From Methylocystis sp. MJC1 (GTDB taxonomy: Bacteria; Pseudomonadota; Alphaproteobacteria; Rhizobiales; Beijerinckiaceae), in NCBI RefSeq assembly GCF_026427715.1, contig NZ_CP107558.1, forward strand, positions 967,001-1,031,000: a stretch of DNA of 64,000 nucleotides, in the 5' to 3' direction. Numbering within the stretch: position 1 is the first letter of the stretch; every line of letters starts with the position of its first letter. The translations under genes were made by a program, and so were the position numbers. Positions 8,690-15,255 of the stretch are shown one piece after another. The notes beneath the pieces were generated by a model that ran no database searches, had not been told where the DNA came from, and was given only the letters and a program-made list of their open reading frames with translations.

Positions 8690-9286
8690 ATGAGCCTCAC
8701 GTCCCGGTGGCGCGCCCTCGTCGTCGCGATTGTCGCCGCCCTGTCGCTTTCGGGCTGCGGCTACAATACGATTCCGACGCTTGAGGAAAACGCCAAAGCC
8801 AAGTGGTCGGAGGTGCAATCCCAGTACCAGCGCCGCGCCGACCTCATCCCGAACCTCGTCGCCACCGTGCAGGGCTACGCCAAGCAGGAGAAGGACGTGC
8901 TCACCTCCGTCGTCGAGGCGCGCGCCAAGGCGACCTCGGTGAAGATCGACGCTTCGACCCTCACGGACCCGGAGAAAATGAAGCAGTTCCAGGACGCGCA
9001 GGCGCAGTTGACCGGCGCGCTGGGACGGCTGTTGGCGGTGAGCGAAGCCTATCCGGACCTCAAGTCCAACCAGAACTTCCTGGCGCTGCAGTCGCAGCTC
9101 GAAGGCACGGAAAACCGCATCAACGTCGCGCGGCGGGACTACATCGAGGCGGTGCGCGAGTTCAACCTCTCGCTGCGCACCTTCCCGACGCTACTTTGGG
9201 CCAAGACCTTCTTCGCGGGGACGAAGCCCATGGCGGAGTTTTCTGCAAGCGACGCGGCCCAGCAGCCGCCGCAAGTGAAATTCTAA
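8690..9286 (+). CDS. lemA: LemA family membrane-anchored protein
   Basis: This predicted 198-residue protein has one N-terminal hydrophobic segment ending in a lipobox-like LSLSGCGYN, then the conserved LemA coiled-coil domain with QYQRRADLIPNLVATVQGYA, the family hallmark. LemA proteins are envelope-anchored with a large alpha-helical soluble part; their function is poorly known. The ATG at 8690 has GGAG at a good distance, while the ATG at 8684 directly abuts it. The sequence SGC suggests that this member may be a lipoprotein. It is followed within 20 bases by cysE and may share its transcript. The TPM-domain partner gene often found beside lemA is missing here. Confidence 0.88.
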   Translation: MSLTSRWRALVVAIVAALSLSGCGYNTIPTLEENAKAKWSEVQSQYQRRADLIPNLVATVQGYAKQEKDVLTSVVEARAKATSVKIDASTLTDPEKMKQFQDAQAQLTGALGRLLAVSEAYPDLKSNQNFLALQSQLEGTENRINVARRDYIEAVREFNLSLRTFPTLLWAKTFFAGTKPMAEFSASDAAQQPPQVKF

Positions 9287-9302
9287 CGGAGTGACGCCCT
9301 CG

Positions 9303-10151
9303 ATGGAGCCGCGCCCGCCCGAAGAGCTCTCCGCCCTTTGCGCGCGCGGCGACGCCATGTGGGCGCATATGCGACAGGAGGCGGAGGATGCGCTGCGTCT
9401 CGATCCGGCGCTCGCTCCTCTGTTTATCGGCGAGCTTCTGAACCGCCATAGTCTCGAGGAGGCGGTGATCCATCGGGTTAGCGGCCGGCTCGGGGCCTCG
9501 GCGCTCGACGCCGCCGCCATCGCCGACGCCTTTCTTGCGGCGCTGGAGAGCGAGCCCGGGCTTGGCGAGGCCTTTCGCCTGGATGCGGCGGCATATGTCG
9601 AGCGCGATCCGGCCTGTCGGCGGCTCATCGAGCCTCTGCTCTATTTCAAGGGCTATCACGCGATCCAGGCGTCGCGCCTCGCCCATGCCCTGTGGCGCGC
9701 GGGCAAGCGCGACTTCGCTTTCTATATCCAGAGCCGGACCTCGGACGCGCTCGCGGCCGACATTCATCCGGCGGCGCGCTTTGGCAAGGGCGTCTTCCTC
9801 GATCACGCAACCGGATTCGTCGTCGGCGAGACGGCTGTGGTCGAGGACGAAGTGTCCATCCTCCACGGCGTGACGCTCGGCGGCACCGGCAAGATCGCCG
9901 GCGACCGGCATCCCAAGGTCAGGCGCGGCGTCATGATCGGCGCGGACGCGAAGATTCTCGGCAACATCGAGATCGGCGCTTGTTCGCGCATCTCGGCGGG
10001 CTCGGTCGTGTTGCATCCCGTGCCGCCGAATTCCATCGTGGCGGGCGCGCCGGCGAAGGTTGTCGGCGTCGAGCCCAGGGCCTTGCCGGCGCGGGACATG
10101 GACCAGCTCCTGCGCGGCCTGGCTTATGATTCCTTCGATTACGTGATCTAA
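9303..10151 (+). CDS. cysE: Serine O-acetyltransferase
   Basis: This predicted 282-residue enzyme transfers acetyl from acetyl-CoA to L-serine, giving O-acetylserine, the carbon skeleton for cysteine. The N-terminal helical domain includes the conserved YFKGYHAIQASRLAHALW. The left-handed beta-helix follows with hexapeptide repeats and the catalytic region DHATGFVVGETAVVEDEVSI, then HGVTLGGTGK and HPKV-RGVMIGADAKILG. The ATG at 9303 is favoured (ACGGAG upstream); a GTG at 9291 is in frame. Its cysteine-biosynthesis role links to the sulfate uptake operon at the end of the window, although the two are far apart. Confidence 0.93.
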   Translation: MEPRPPEELSALCARGDAMWAHMRQEAEDALRLDPALAPLFIGELLNRHSLEEAVIHRVSGRLGASALDAAAIADAFLAALESEPGLGEAFRLDAAAYVERDPACRRLIEPLLYFKGYHAIQASRLAHALWRAGKRDFAFYIQSRTSDALAADIHPAARFGKGVFLDHATGFVVGETAVVEDEVSILHGVTLGGTGKIAGDRHPKVRRGVMIGADAKILGNIEIGACSRISAGSVVLHPVPPNSIVAGAPAKVVGVEPRALPARDMDQLLRGLAYDSFDYVI

Positions 10152-10159
10152 AGGCGCCG

Positions 10160-10471
10160 ATGACTTCGCCCTTCGCTCTGCTCGCCCGGGGCTTGATCCT
10201 GCTCTATCGCGTCACTTTCTCGGCCTTTGCCGGACGAAGCTGCCGCTATGCGCCGACCTGCTCGGAATATGCCGACGAAGCCATTGCGCGCCATGGCCTA
10301 TGGGCCGGCGGCTGGATGGGGTTTGCGCGCATCTGCCGCTGCCGGCCGGGCGGCGGCGAGGGGTTCGACCCCGTGCCCGAAAAATTGCCGGAAGACGCCG
10401 GCGCGTTCACGCCCTGGCGCTACGCCCGGTGGCGCGGGCCATTCCGCTGCGAGGAGATCGAGGAAGAGTAG
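10160..10471 (+). CDS. yidD: Membrane protein insertion efficiency factor YidD
   Basis: This 103-residue protein carries the YidD signature GRSCRYAPTCSEYADEAIARHG, with conserved cysteines, then RICRCRPGGGEGFDPVP. YidD is a small amphipathic protein on the inner face of the cytoplasmic membrane that aids YidC-dependent insertion. In many genomes it lies between rnpA and yidC; here it follows cysE with an 8-base gap, so it may be co-transcribed with cysE and lemA. The length is slightly above the family norm of 70-90 residues because of a C-terminal extension rich in charged residues. Confidence 0.9.
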   Translation: MTSPFALLARGLILLYRVTFSAFAGRSCRYAPTCSEYADEAIARHGLWAGGWMGFARICRCRPGGGEGFDPVPEKLPEDAGAFTPWRYARWRGPFRCEEIEEE

Positions 10472-10478
10472 CGCCTCT

Positions 10479-11285
10479 CTACGACCGCGCCATCAACTCC
10501 AGCGCCAGCCCATAAATCCGCGTGCGCGGGGCCTCGGGCAAGGTCCGCAAGACTTCGAGATAGGTCTGCCCCGCTGCGCACATTTTGGCGTCTTCGAGCG
10601 GCGGGTCCGGCATTTTGCCGTCGAGCAGGGCGTCGATCTCGGGCTTGGCGAGGCCGCGCGCGGCGAGCGCCGTCTCCAGCGCCTTGAAGTCGGCGTCGGT
10701 CGGTTGGTCGCGCGCGATGTTCTTCGCCTGGCCGTCGACCATGGCCTCGAGGCTTGCGCTCGCCATATCGGCGACGAGCGGGCGCCGCGAGGCGGCGAAA
10801 CGCTGGAAATCGAGATTATTCGCGCCGTAGAGGAAGGCGACGCACAATTTTTTGTCTTCGCGCGCGATCGCCTGCAGAACAGCGAGCTGCTTGGCGAAGA
10901 CGCGCAACATGACCTCGGGTTCGGCTTTGGCGGCGAGGGCGCCGCGCGACTGGCGCAGGCGGCGCATCGCCTCGGACAGGTAATAGTCGGCGCTCTGATC
11001 AGCCTTCGTCTGCGAGAGACGCGACGCGAATTCCTTGATCGTTCCCTCATAGTCCTGCGTGAAGGTCTCGCGCAGCCTGGCGAAGAAACGCGCATATTCC
11101 GGCGTGGAAGCGATCGTCGTCTCCACAGCTTGCCGTGCGCTGCCCTTGTCAGGGGGGCTGGTTACCGCGCTCAGCGCGCCGCGCGCGGGCGGCGGCGGCG
11201 ACATGGCCATCAACATCAGGCCGACGCCGAGCGCGACGGCGACGACGGCGGCGGCGGCGAGGGCCAGAATTCGTTCGATCAGCAT
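10479..11285 (-). CDS. Hypothetical membrane-anchored protein
   Basis: This 268-residue protein has one N-terminal hydrophobic segment (AAAAVVAVALGVGLMLMAM) and then a soluble, mainly alpha-helical domain that should face the periplasm. I do not recognise a family. A single CVAFLYGAN stretch and a late KMCAAGQTY give two cysteines that could pair. It is convergent with yidD (7 bases between stops) and transcribed alone. A structural or envelope-stress role would be guesswork. Confidence 0.55.
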   Translation of the reverse strand: MLIERILALAAAAVVAVALGVGLMLMAMSPPPPARGALSAVTSPPDKGSARQAVETTIASTPEYARFFARLRETFTQDYEGTIKEFASRLSQTKADQSADYYLSEAMRRLRQSRGALAAKAEPEVMLRVFAKQLAVLQAIAREDKKLCVAFLYGANNLDFQRFAASRRPLVADMASASLEAMVDGQAKNIARDQPTDADFKALETALAARGLAKPEIDALLDGKMPDPPLEDAKMCAAGQTYLEVLRTLPEAPRTRIYGLALELMARS

Positions 11286-11353
11286 CGTTAGCCCTGGGCG
11301 CGGCAGAATGAAGCTCGCAATTTAAGCAAAACGAGGCTGTGTGAAAAGCGCTC

Positions 11354-11689
11354 TCATCCATTGGGTTTGCCGATGCCCGCGAGACGGGCGGTTTCGGCGC
11401 GATGCGCCACGAGCAGGGCGATATGGCGGTTGAGATCATAGGTCCAATGGCCGCGCCTGGCGCGCTCCTTTCGTAACGCCTGCTCGATTTCGCGGAGCAC
11501 GGCGCGCGCCGCCTCGGGCGTTTCGCTGAGAATGATTTCCTGCGAAAGCCGATGAAAGCGCGAGAGCGCAACTAGGCGGTCGTAGCCGGTGAGACTGGCA
11601 TTAAGAGCAGCTTCGACGGCAGGGCGGGCGTGGGCTTTCAGGCGTTGAGCGGCGCGGGATTTGGCGGCGGCGGGATGGGCGACGAACAT
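11354..11689 (-). CDS. Hypothetical cytoplasmic protein, 111 residues
   Basis: This small, basic, helix-rich protein has no signal peptide or membrane segment. I chose the ATG at 11689 because GAGGAG lies 5 bases before it; the in-frame ATG at 11716 lacks a ribosome binding site. That GAGGAG is one arm of a perfect inverted repeat (11693-11716), so the site could be hidden in an mRNA hairpin. The gene is divergent from the HTH/DUF6456 operon. The family is unknown to me. Confidence 0.5.
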   Translation of the reverse strand: MFVAHPAAAKSRAAQRLKAHARPAVEAALNASLTGYDRLVALSRFHRLSQEIILSETPEAARAVLREIEQALRKERARRGHWTYDLNRHIALLVAHRAETARLAGIGKPNG

Positions 11690-11692
11690 GGC

Positions 11693-11716
11693 ATGCTCCT
11701 CATTTGCGAGGAGCAT
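11693..11716 (-). promoter_or_regulatory. Inverted repeat covering the ribosome binding site of the 111-residue gene
   Basis: On the minus strand the sequence reads ATGCTCCTC, six bases, GAGGAGCAT: a perfect 9-bp inverted repeat. The 3' arm contains the GAGGAG Shine-Dalgarno sequence for the ATG at 11689. In RNA this forms a stable hairpin that would mask the site, giving a simple means of translational control by heat, a protein or upstream translation. The feature is visible directly; a regulatory role is inference. Confidence 0.45.
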
Positions 11717-11805
11717 GACAGGCGCCGCGTCACTGGGGATAGAATTTTTTCCCTTGAATAGGATTATTTTCCGACTTAGCCTGATCGATATTCATCGGAG
11801 GTCCC

Positions 11806-12174
11806 ATGCCCATTGCCATTTCGATACGAAACCAGCTCTTTCCAATTTCCGGTTTGAGCATTGCGGCTGCCGCAGCTGCGTCGAGCGTCCCTGCGGCTTC
11901 CCTGGCGGCGCCCGGCCGCAGCCTGGCGCGGATCGCCCGGGCGCGCCAACTGGCGGTCTATCTGCACCATGTCGGCTTGGGGGCGAGCCTTTCTGCTTGC
12001 GCGCGGCAATTCCGGCGCGACCGCGCCACGGTTCGGCATGCCTGCGCCGTGATCGAACATCTCAGAGACGACCGGCGCTTCGACCAAGCGGCGGCGCGAT
12101 TGGAGAGCGCGGTCCGGGCGCAGCGCGACATGGTTCTGGCGTTGCTCGCCGACTTTGAAGGAGCGGCGCAATGA
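11806..12174 (+). CDS. Helix-turn-helix protein resembling DnaA domain IV
   Basis: This 122-residue protein has a low-complexity Ala/Ser-rich N-terminus and then, at about residues 44-86, RARQLAVYLHHVGLGASLSA followed by CARQFRRDRATVRHACAVIE. This matches the DNA-binding domain IV of DnaA, where the signature is a helix plus R-D-H-x-T-V-x-H-A; here His after RD is Arg (RDRATVRHA). It lacks the AAA+ part, so it is a stand-alone DNA-binding protein that might recognise DnaA-box-like sites. GGAGG precedes the ATG. Its stop overlaps the start of the DUF6456 gene (ATGA), so the two are one operon. Confidence 0.7.
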   Translation: MPIAISIRNQLFPISGLSIAAAAAASSVPAASLAAPGRSLARIARARQLAVYLHHVGLGASLSACARQFRRDRATVRHACAVIEHLRDDRRFDQAAARLESAVRAQRDMVLALLADFEGAAQ

Positions 12175-13022
12175 GCAAGGCCGAACGAAAAAGCGAAACC
12201 TCGGCGCGCGCGCTGCGGCGCCTCCTGAAAGCCCTGAACGAGCCTGGCGCCCGCGCCGCGCCGAGCGGCCTGGACGACGGCGCGCTTGTCGTGGCGGCGC
12301 CTCGAAACGGAATCACCCTCGTGCGCGCGCGTCTGCCTGTGGCGACGGGCGAGGCCGCGTTGGCCGAGGGGCTCGTCGAAGGGGATCGAGAAAGCCGGGG
12401 CGGGCGCCTGCGCCTGACCGAGGCTGGCCGCGCCTATTTGCGTCGCGCCGCCGCAGCCGAGGTGGCGCTCGACCCGTTCCGCGCCCAGCATGGCGAATTC
12501 GAGAAACGCCCGGGGGAGGAAGGCGCGCGACCGGCGTTCGTCAATGACGCGGAAAGCCCGCTCGCCTGGCTGGCTAGACGAAAAGGCGCGAATGGCCGGC
12601 CCTTTCTGGATTGGGCGCATGTGGAAGCCGGCGAGCGCTTCAGGCGCGACATCGAGCAGGCGCAAATCCTCCAGCGCGTCACCGCAAATTGGGAGGTTTC
12701 CGCCGCCGGGACGCGACGCTGCGGCGAGGCCGGCGTCGTCGTGACGGAAATCGCGATGGACGCCCGCAGCCGCCTCGCGCGCGCTTTTGACGCCGTCGGC
12801 CCGGAGCTTGCGGGCCTTCTCACCGACGTCTGCGGCTATCTCAAGGGGCTTGAAGTTGTCGAAAGCGAACGCGGCTGGCCCGCCCGCTCCGGGAAGGTCG
12901 TCTTGAGAATCGCGCTCGATCGGCTGGCCCAGCATTACGGTCTCGCCAGCGCGGCCGTCGGGCCGGCGCAGGCGAAAGGGTTGCTGCATTGGGGGGCGGA
13001 GGACTACCGGCCGACCGTTTGA
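12171..13022 (+). CDS. DUF6456 domain-containing protein
   Basis: This 283-residue cytoplasmic protein belongs, by overall look, to the DUF6456 family of alphaproteobacteria. Its second half has the conserved SPLAWLARRKGANGRPFLD and WEVSAA region, followed by helices ending LDRLAQHYGLA. The N-terminal part (RLRLTEAGRAYLRRAAA) resembles a winged-helix wing/helix segment, so DNA binding is possible. It is translationally coupled to the upstream DnaA-IV-like gene, an arrangement which suggests that the two proteins act together, perhaps on replication or cell-cycle promoters. No enzyme motif is visible. The family assignment is from memory of conserved motifs. Confidence 0.65.
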   Translation: MSKAERKSETSARALRRLLKALNEPGARAAPSGLDDGALVVAAPRNGITLVRARLPVATGEAALAEGLVEGDRESRGGRLRLTEAGRAYLRRAAAAEVALDPFRAQHGEFEKRPGEEGARPAFVNDAESPLAWLARRKGANGRPFLDWAHVEAGERFRRDIEQAQILQRVTANWEVSAAGTRRCGEAGVVVTEIAMDARSRLARAFDAVGPELAGLLTDVCGYLKGLEVVESERGWPARSGKVVLRIALDRLAQHYGLASAAVGPAQAKGLLHWGAEDYRPTV

Positions 13023-13043
13023 GGCCTTCCGAGATCGACCCCC

Positions 13044-13122
13044 GTCATTGCGAGCGTAGCGAAGCAATCCAGGGCCGTAACGTGGCTCTGGGTTGCTTCG
13101 TCGCTGCGCTCCTCGCAATGAC
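13044..13122. repeat. Palindromic intergenic repeat A (gtcattgcgag type), copy 1
   Basis: The element begins GTCATTGCGAGCG and ends with CGCTCCTCGCAATGAC, forming a long imperfect hairpin; inner arms are GAAGCAATCCAG and CTGGGTTGCTTC. A second copy in the same orientation lies at 45176-45253 with only a few differences. Such elements are common as dispersed extragenic palindromes in alphaproteobacteria. Here it lies between the convergent DUF6456 and LuxR-type genes and could act as a bidirectional terminator-like structure. Confidence 0.8.
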
Positions 13123-13141
13123 GGAGCGGCTCAGGCCGCGC

Positions 13142-14284
13142 TCACCGGCCGGCGTTCAAATGCGCCCGGGAGTTCTCCGTAAGCCTCGTCTGACGCGGCT
13201 GTCCCTGGGTGGTTTGCGCCAGCAGCATCGCCAGGTCGAGCTGGCGGGCGCATCCGGTCTTTGCGAGGAGGGATTTGATCTGCGTCCGAACCGTCTCTCT
13301 GGAAACGTCGAACTCGGATGCGATTTCCTCGACCGTTTTCTGCTGCGTGACGGCGCGCGCAACACGCGCTTCGGCGGGCGTCAGATCGAACAGGCCCTGG
13401 ATGAGCGCGGCATCGGGCGCAGCTGGCGCTGCGACCGGCGTGACGGTGATTAGGCTGAGGCCGCCACCGAAAAGATCGCGCGCCGCGCCGCTGATCGGAA
13501 TGAGGTGAACGACAGCCGGATCGCCCCCGGCTCCCTTCGAGGGGAAGGACCGCGCCGACGCCGCGGTTGGAAAAGCCATGCCCGTGACGGCGCGGTTCAG
13601 CATCCCGTCGGCGGCGGGATCGAGAAGAGCGATACGATCCTTGGGCAGCCAGGAGATGTGCGGGCGCATGGCTTCGATCAGCTCATTCGCTGCGACGACT
13701 CTGCCGCTCGCGTCGAGGACCGCAGCGGGAAGGCCGATGATGGCGAGCGCTTGCGCCGCGGCGCGCAGCCGCTCCAGCCGCCAGCGCGCTGCAAGCAATC
13801 CAGCCCGCGCGAGATGCGGGCGAAACCCGTCGAGGCGGGCGATGTCCGATTGATCGAACGAGCGTTTGCCTTTGCGGCGGTTGAGCTGGACCAGGACAAG
13901 GTCGCCCGTCGGCACGGGAATCGCCGTCGCGGCGCAATGGTGCAAGCCAAGGGGCCCGCACCATTCGCTCATCACGGAATCCTCGAGCCACTCCTGCTCG
14001 GTGAAGCCTTCATTCTCGGCGACGAAGCCAGCACGGTCGAAGGCGATGAGCCGGGAGGTCGCCTTGGTGCGGCCCGCGCCGCCGCCTGGCCCCATCCAGG
14101 CGTCGGTCGTCCGCGAGATCATCAGATCGGAACAGCGCCAACCCGTCCATGAGTCGGCGCGGCGGGTGAGAATAATGCCGCCCGCCGCATCGACCAACTC
14201 GCCAAGCTCGTGCAAGACGCTCGGCCATAAATCCGGCTCGGCGGCGGCTTCATAAATGCGAGTGACGGTCGACTCGAAGTCCAT
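13142..14284 (-). CDS. LuxR-type helix-turn-helix transcriptional regulator
   Basis: This 380-residue protein has a C-terminal LuxR/FixJ-type HTH at about residues 295-355: FDLTPAEARVARAVTQQKTV, then EEIASEFDVSRETVRTQIKS. The N-terminal 250 residues resemble PAS/GAF-like sensor folds (AIIGLPAAVLDASGRVVAAN is a PAS-like start), so it probably senses a small ligand or redox state and controls transcription. No phosphoacceptor receiver domain is visible. It is transcribed toward repeat A and lies just downstream of the solute-binding protein gene on the same strand, separated by 24 bases, so the two may be co-transcribed and functionally linked. Confidence 0.8.
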   Translation of the reverse strand: MDFESTVTRIYEAAAEPDLWPSVLHELGELVDAAGGIILTRRADSWTGWRCSDLMISRTTDAWMGPGGGAGRTKATSRLIAFDRAGFVAENEGFTEQEWLEDSVMSEWCGPLGLHHCAATAIPVPTGDLVLVQLNRRKGKRSFDQSDIARLDGFRPHLARAGLLAARWRLERLRAAAQALAIIGLPAAVLDASGRVVAANELIEAMRPHISWLPKDRIALLDPAADGMLNRAVTGMAFPTAASARSFPSKGAGGDPAVVHLIPISGAARDLFGGGLSLITVTPVAAPAAPDAALIQGLFDLTPAEARVARAVTQQKTVEEIASEFDVSRETVRTQIKSLLAKTGCARQLDLAMLLAQTTQGQPRQTRLTENSRAHLNAGR

Positions 14285-14308
14285 GGGCGAATCGCGCTTT
14301 GACGGGTC

Positions 14309-15250
14309 TCAAAACGGCCCTAGAGGAAAATATTTCAAAAAGAGTTCTCCCAAAACGCCCCTTCTGTCTAGCCGGGCCAGAGCATAATCGAGCGCGCGGC
14401 GCAGCGGCGTATTGCCCTTCTTGACCGCGATGCCGACGCCCTCGCCGAAATAGCGCGGATCAGTGAAAGGGCCGTCCTTGAAGGCGCAGCATCCGCCCGC
14501 CTCAGCGCCATTCAGCCAGAAGGACGTGCTGATTGCATCGCCGAAATAAGCCGCGACCTTGCCAGTCCTGAGCGCGTTACGGGCGAGAGCGGTCGTCTCG
14601 AAGGTCACGCGTTCTGCGCGCGGATAGAACGTCTTTAGAAAGGCCTCGTGGCGGGAGCCGGCGACGGCGGCCACCTTGCGGTCGTCGATCGCCTCCGGCG
14701 AAGCGGCGGGAAGCGTCGTGTCCGCCAGCATGGCGAAGCGGCCCGGGGTCAGGAAATAAGGCGCCGTGAACTCGACCTGTTTGCGCGTCTCGTCGTTGAT
14801 CGAGAGAGAAGCGATGACGGCGTCGCCGCTATTGTCGTTGAGCGACGGCGCGAGGAGGTCCCAGCTGCGTCTTTGGATCGTGCAGGGCAGCTCGAGCTCG
14901 CCGCAAATCGCGCGGGCGAGGTCGACGTTGAAGCCCGCGAGGCTCCCATCGGCCAGGAGAAAATTGAAAGGCGGATAGTCGTCTTCCGTGAGGAAGCGTA
15001 TCTGCTTTATGTGCGAGAGGTCGGGCTTCGGCAGGGCGTGATGCGGATCGAAGAGGGACGGTGGCGCTGGTGGCGCCGCGGCCGGCGCAGCCGCGGGCGC
15101 AAGCGCCAATGCGAGCGCCACCATAACGCGCATCGCTGATCGCCGCGACAACGCCTCGACCCGAAGCGAAAGATTCGAATCAAATTTCTTGCGCAACCGA
15201 CGCTTCTCGCCGATAGTCAAGCTCGTGTATTTTTTCATGCATTGAGTCAT
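14309..15250 (-). CDS. Periplasmic amino-acid-type solute-binding protein (SBP_bac_3)
   Basis: This 313-residue protein has the family 3 solute-binding fold: RFLTEDDYPPFNFLLADGSL, then AGFNVDLARAICGELELPC, ending with GVLGELFLKYFP. It lacks neighbouring ABC permease or ATPase genes, so it is either an orphan binding protein or a sensor partner. The N-terminus is long; an Ala-rich hydrophobic segment begins only at about residue 40 after SRRSAMR, so translation may start at the ATG at 15238 or at 15133 instead. A 15133 start would leave a normal signal peptide (MRVMVALALALAPAAA) and room for the promoter of the divergent glycosyltransferase gene. The ligand is unknown. Confidence 0.75.
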   Translation of the reverse strand: MTQCMKKYTSLTIGEKRRLRKKFDSNLSLRVEALSRRSAMRVMVALALALAPAAAPAAAPPAPPSLFDPHHALPKPDLSHIKQIRFLTEDDYPPFNFLLADGSLAGFNVDLARAICGELELPCTIQRRSWDLLAPSLNDNSGDAVIASLSINDETRKQVEFTAPYFLTPGRFAMLADTTLPAASPEAIDDRKVAAVAGSRHEAFLKTFYPRAERVTFETTALARNALRTGKVAAYFGDAISTSFWLNGAEAGGCCAFKDGPFTDPRYFGEGVGIAVKKGNTPLRRALDYALARLDRRGVLGELFLKYFPLGPF

Positions 15251-15255
15251 AGTTC

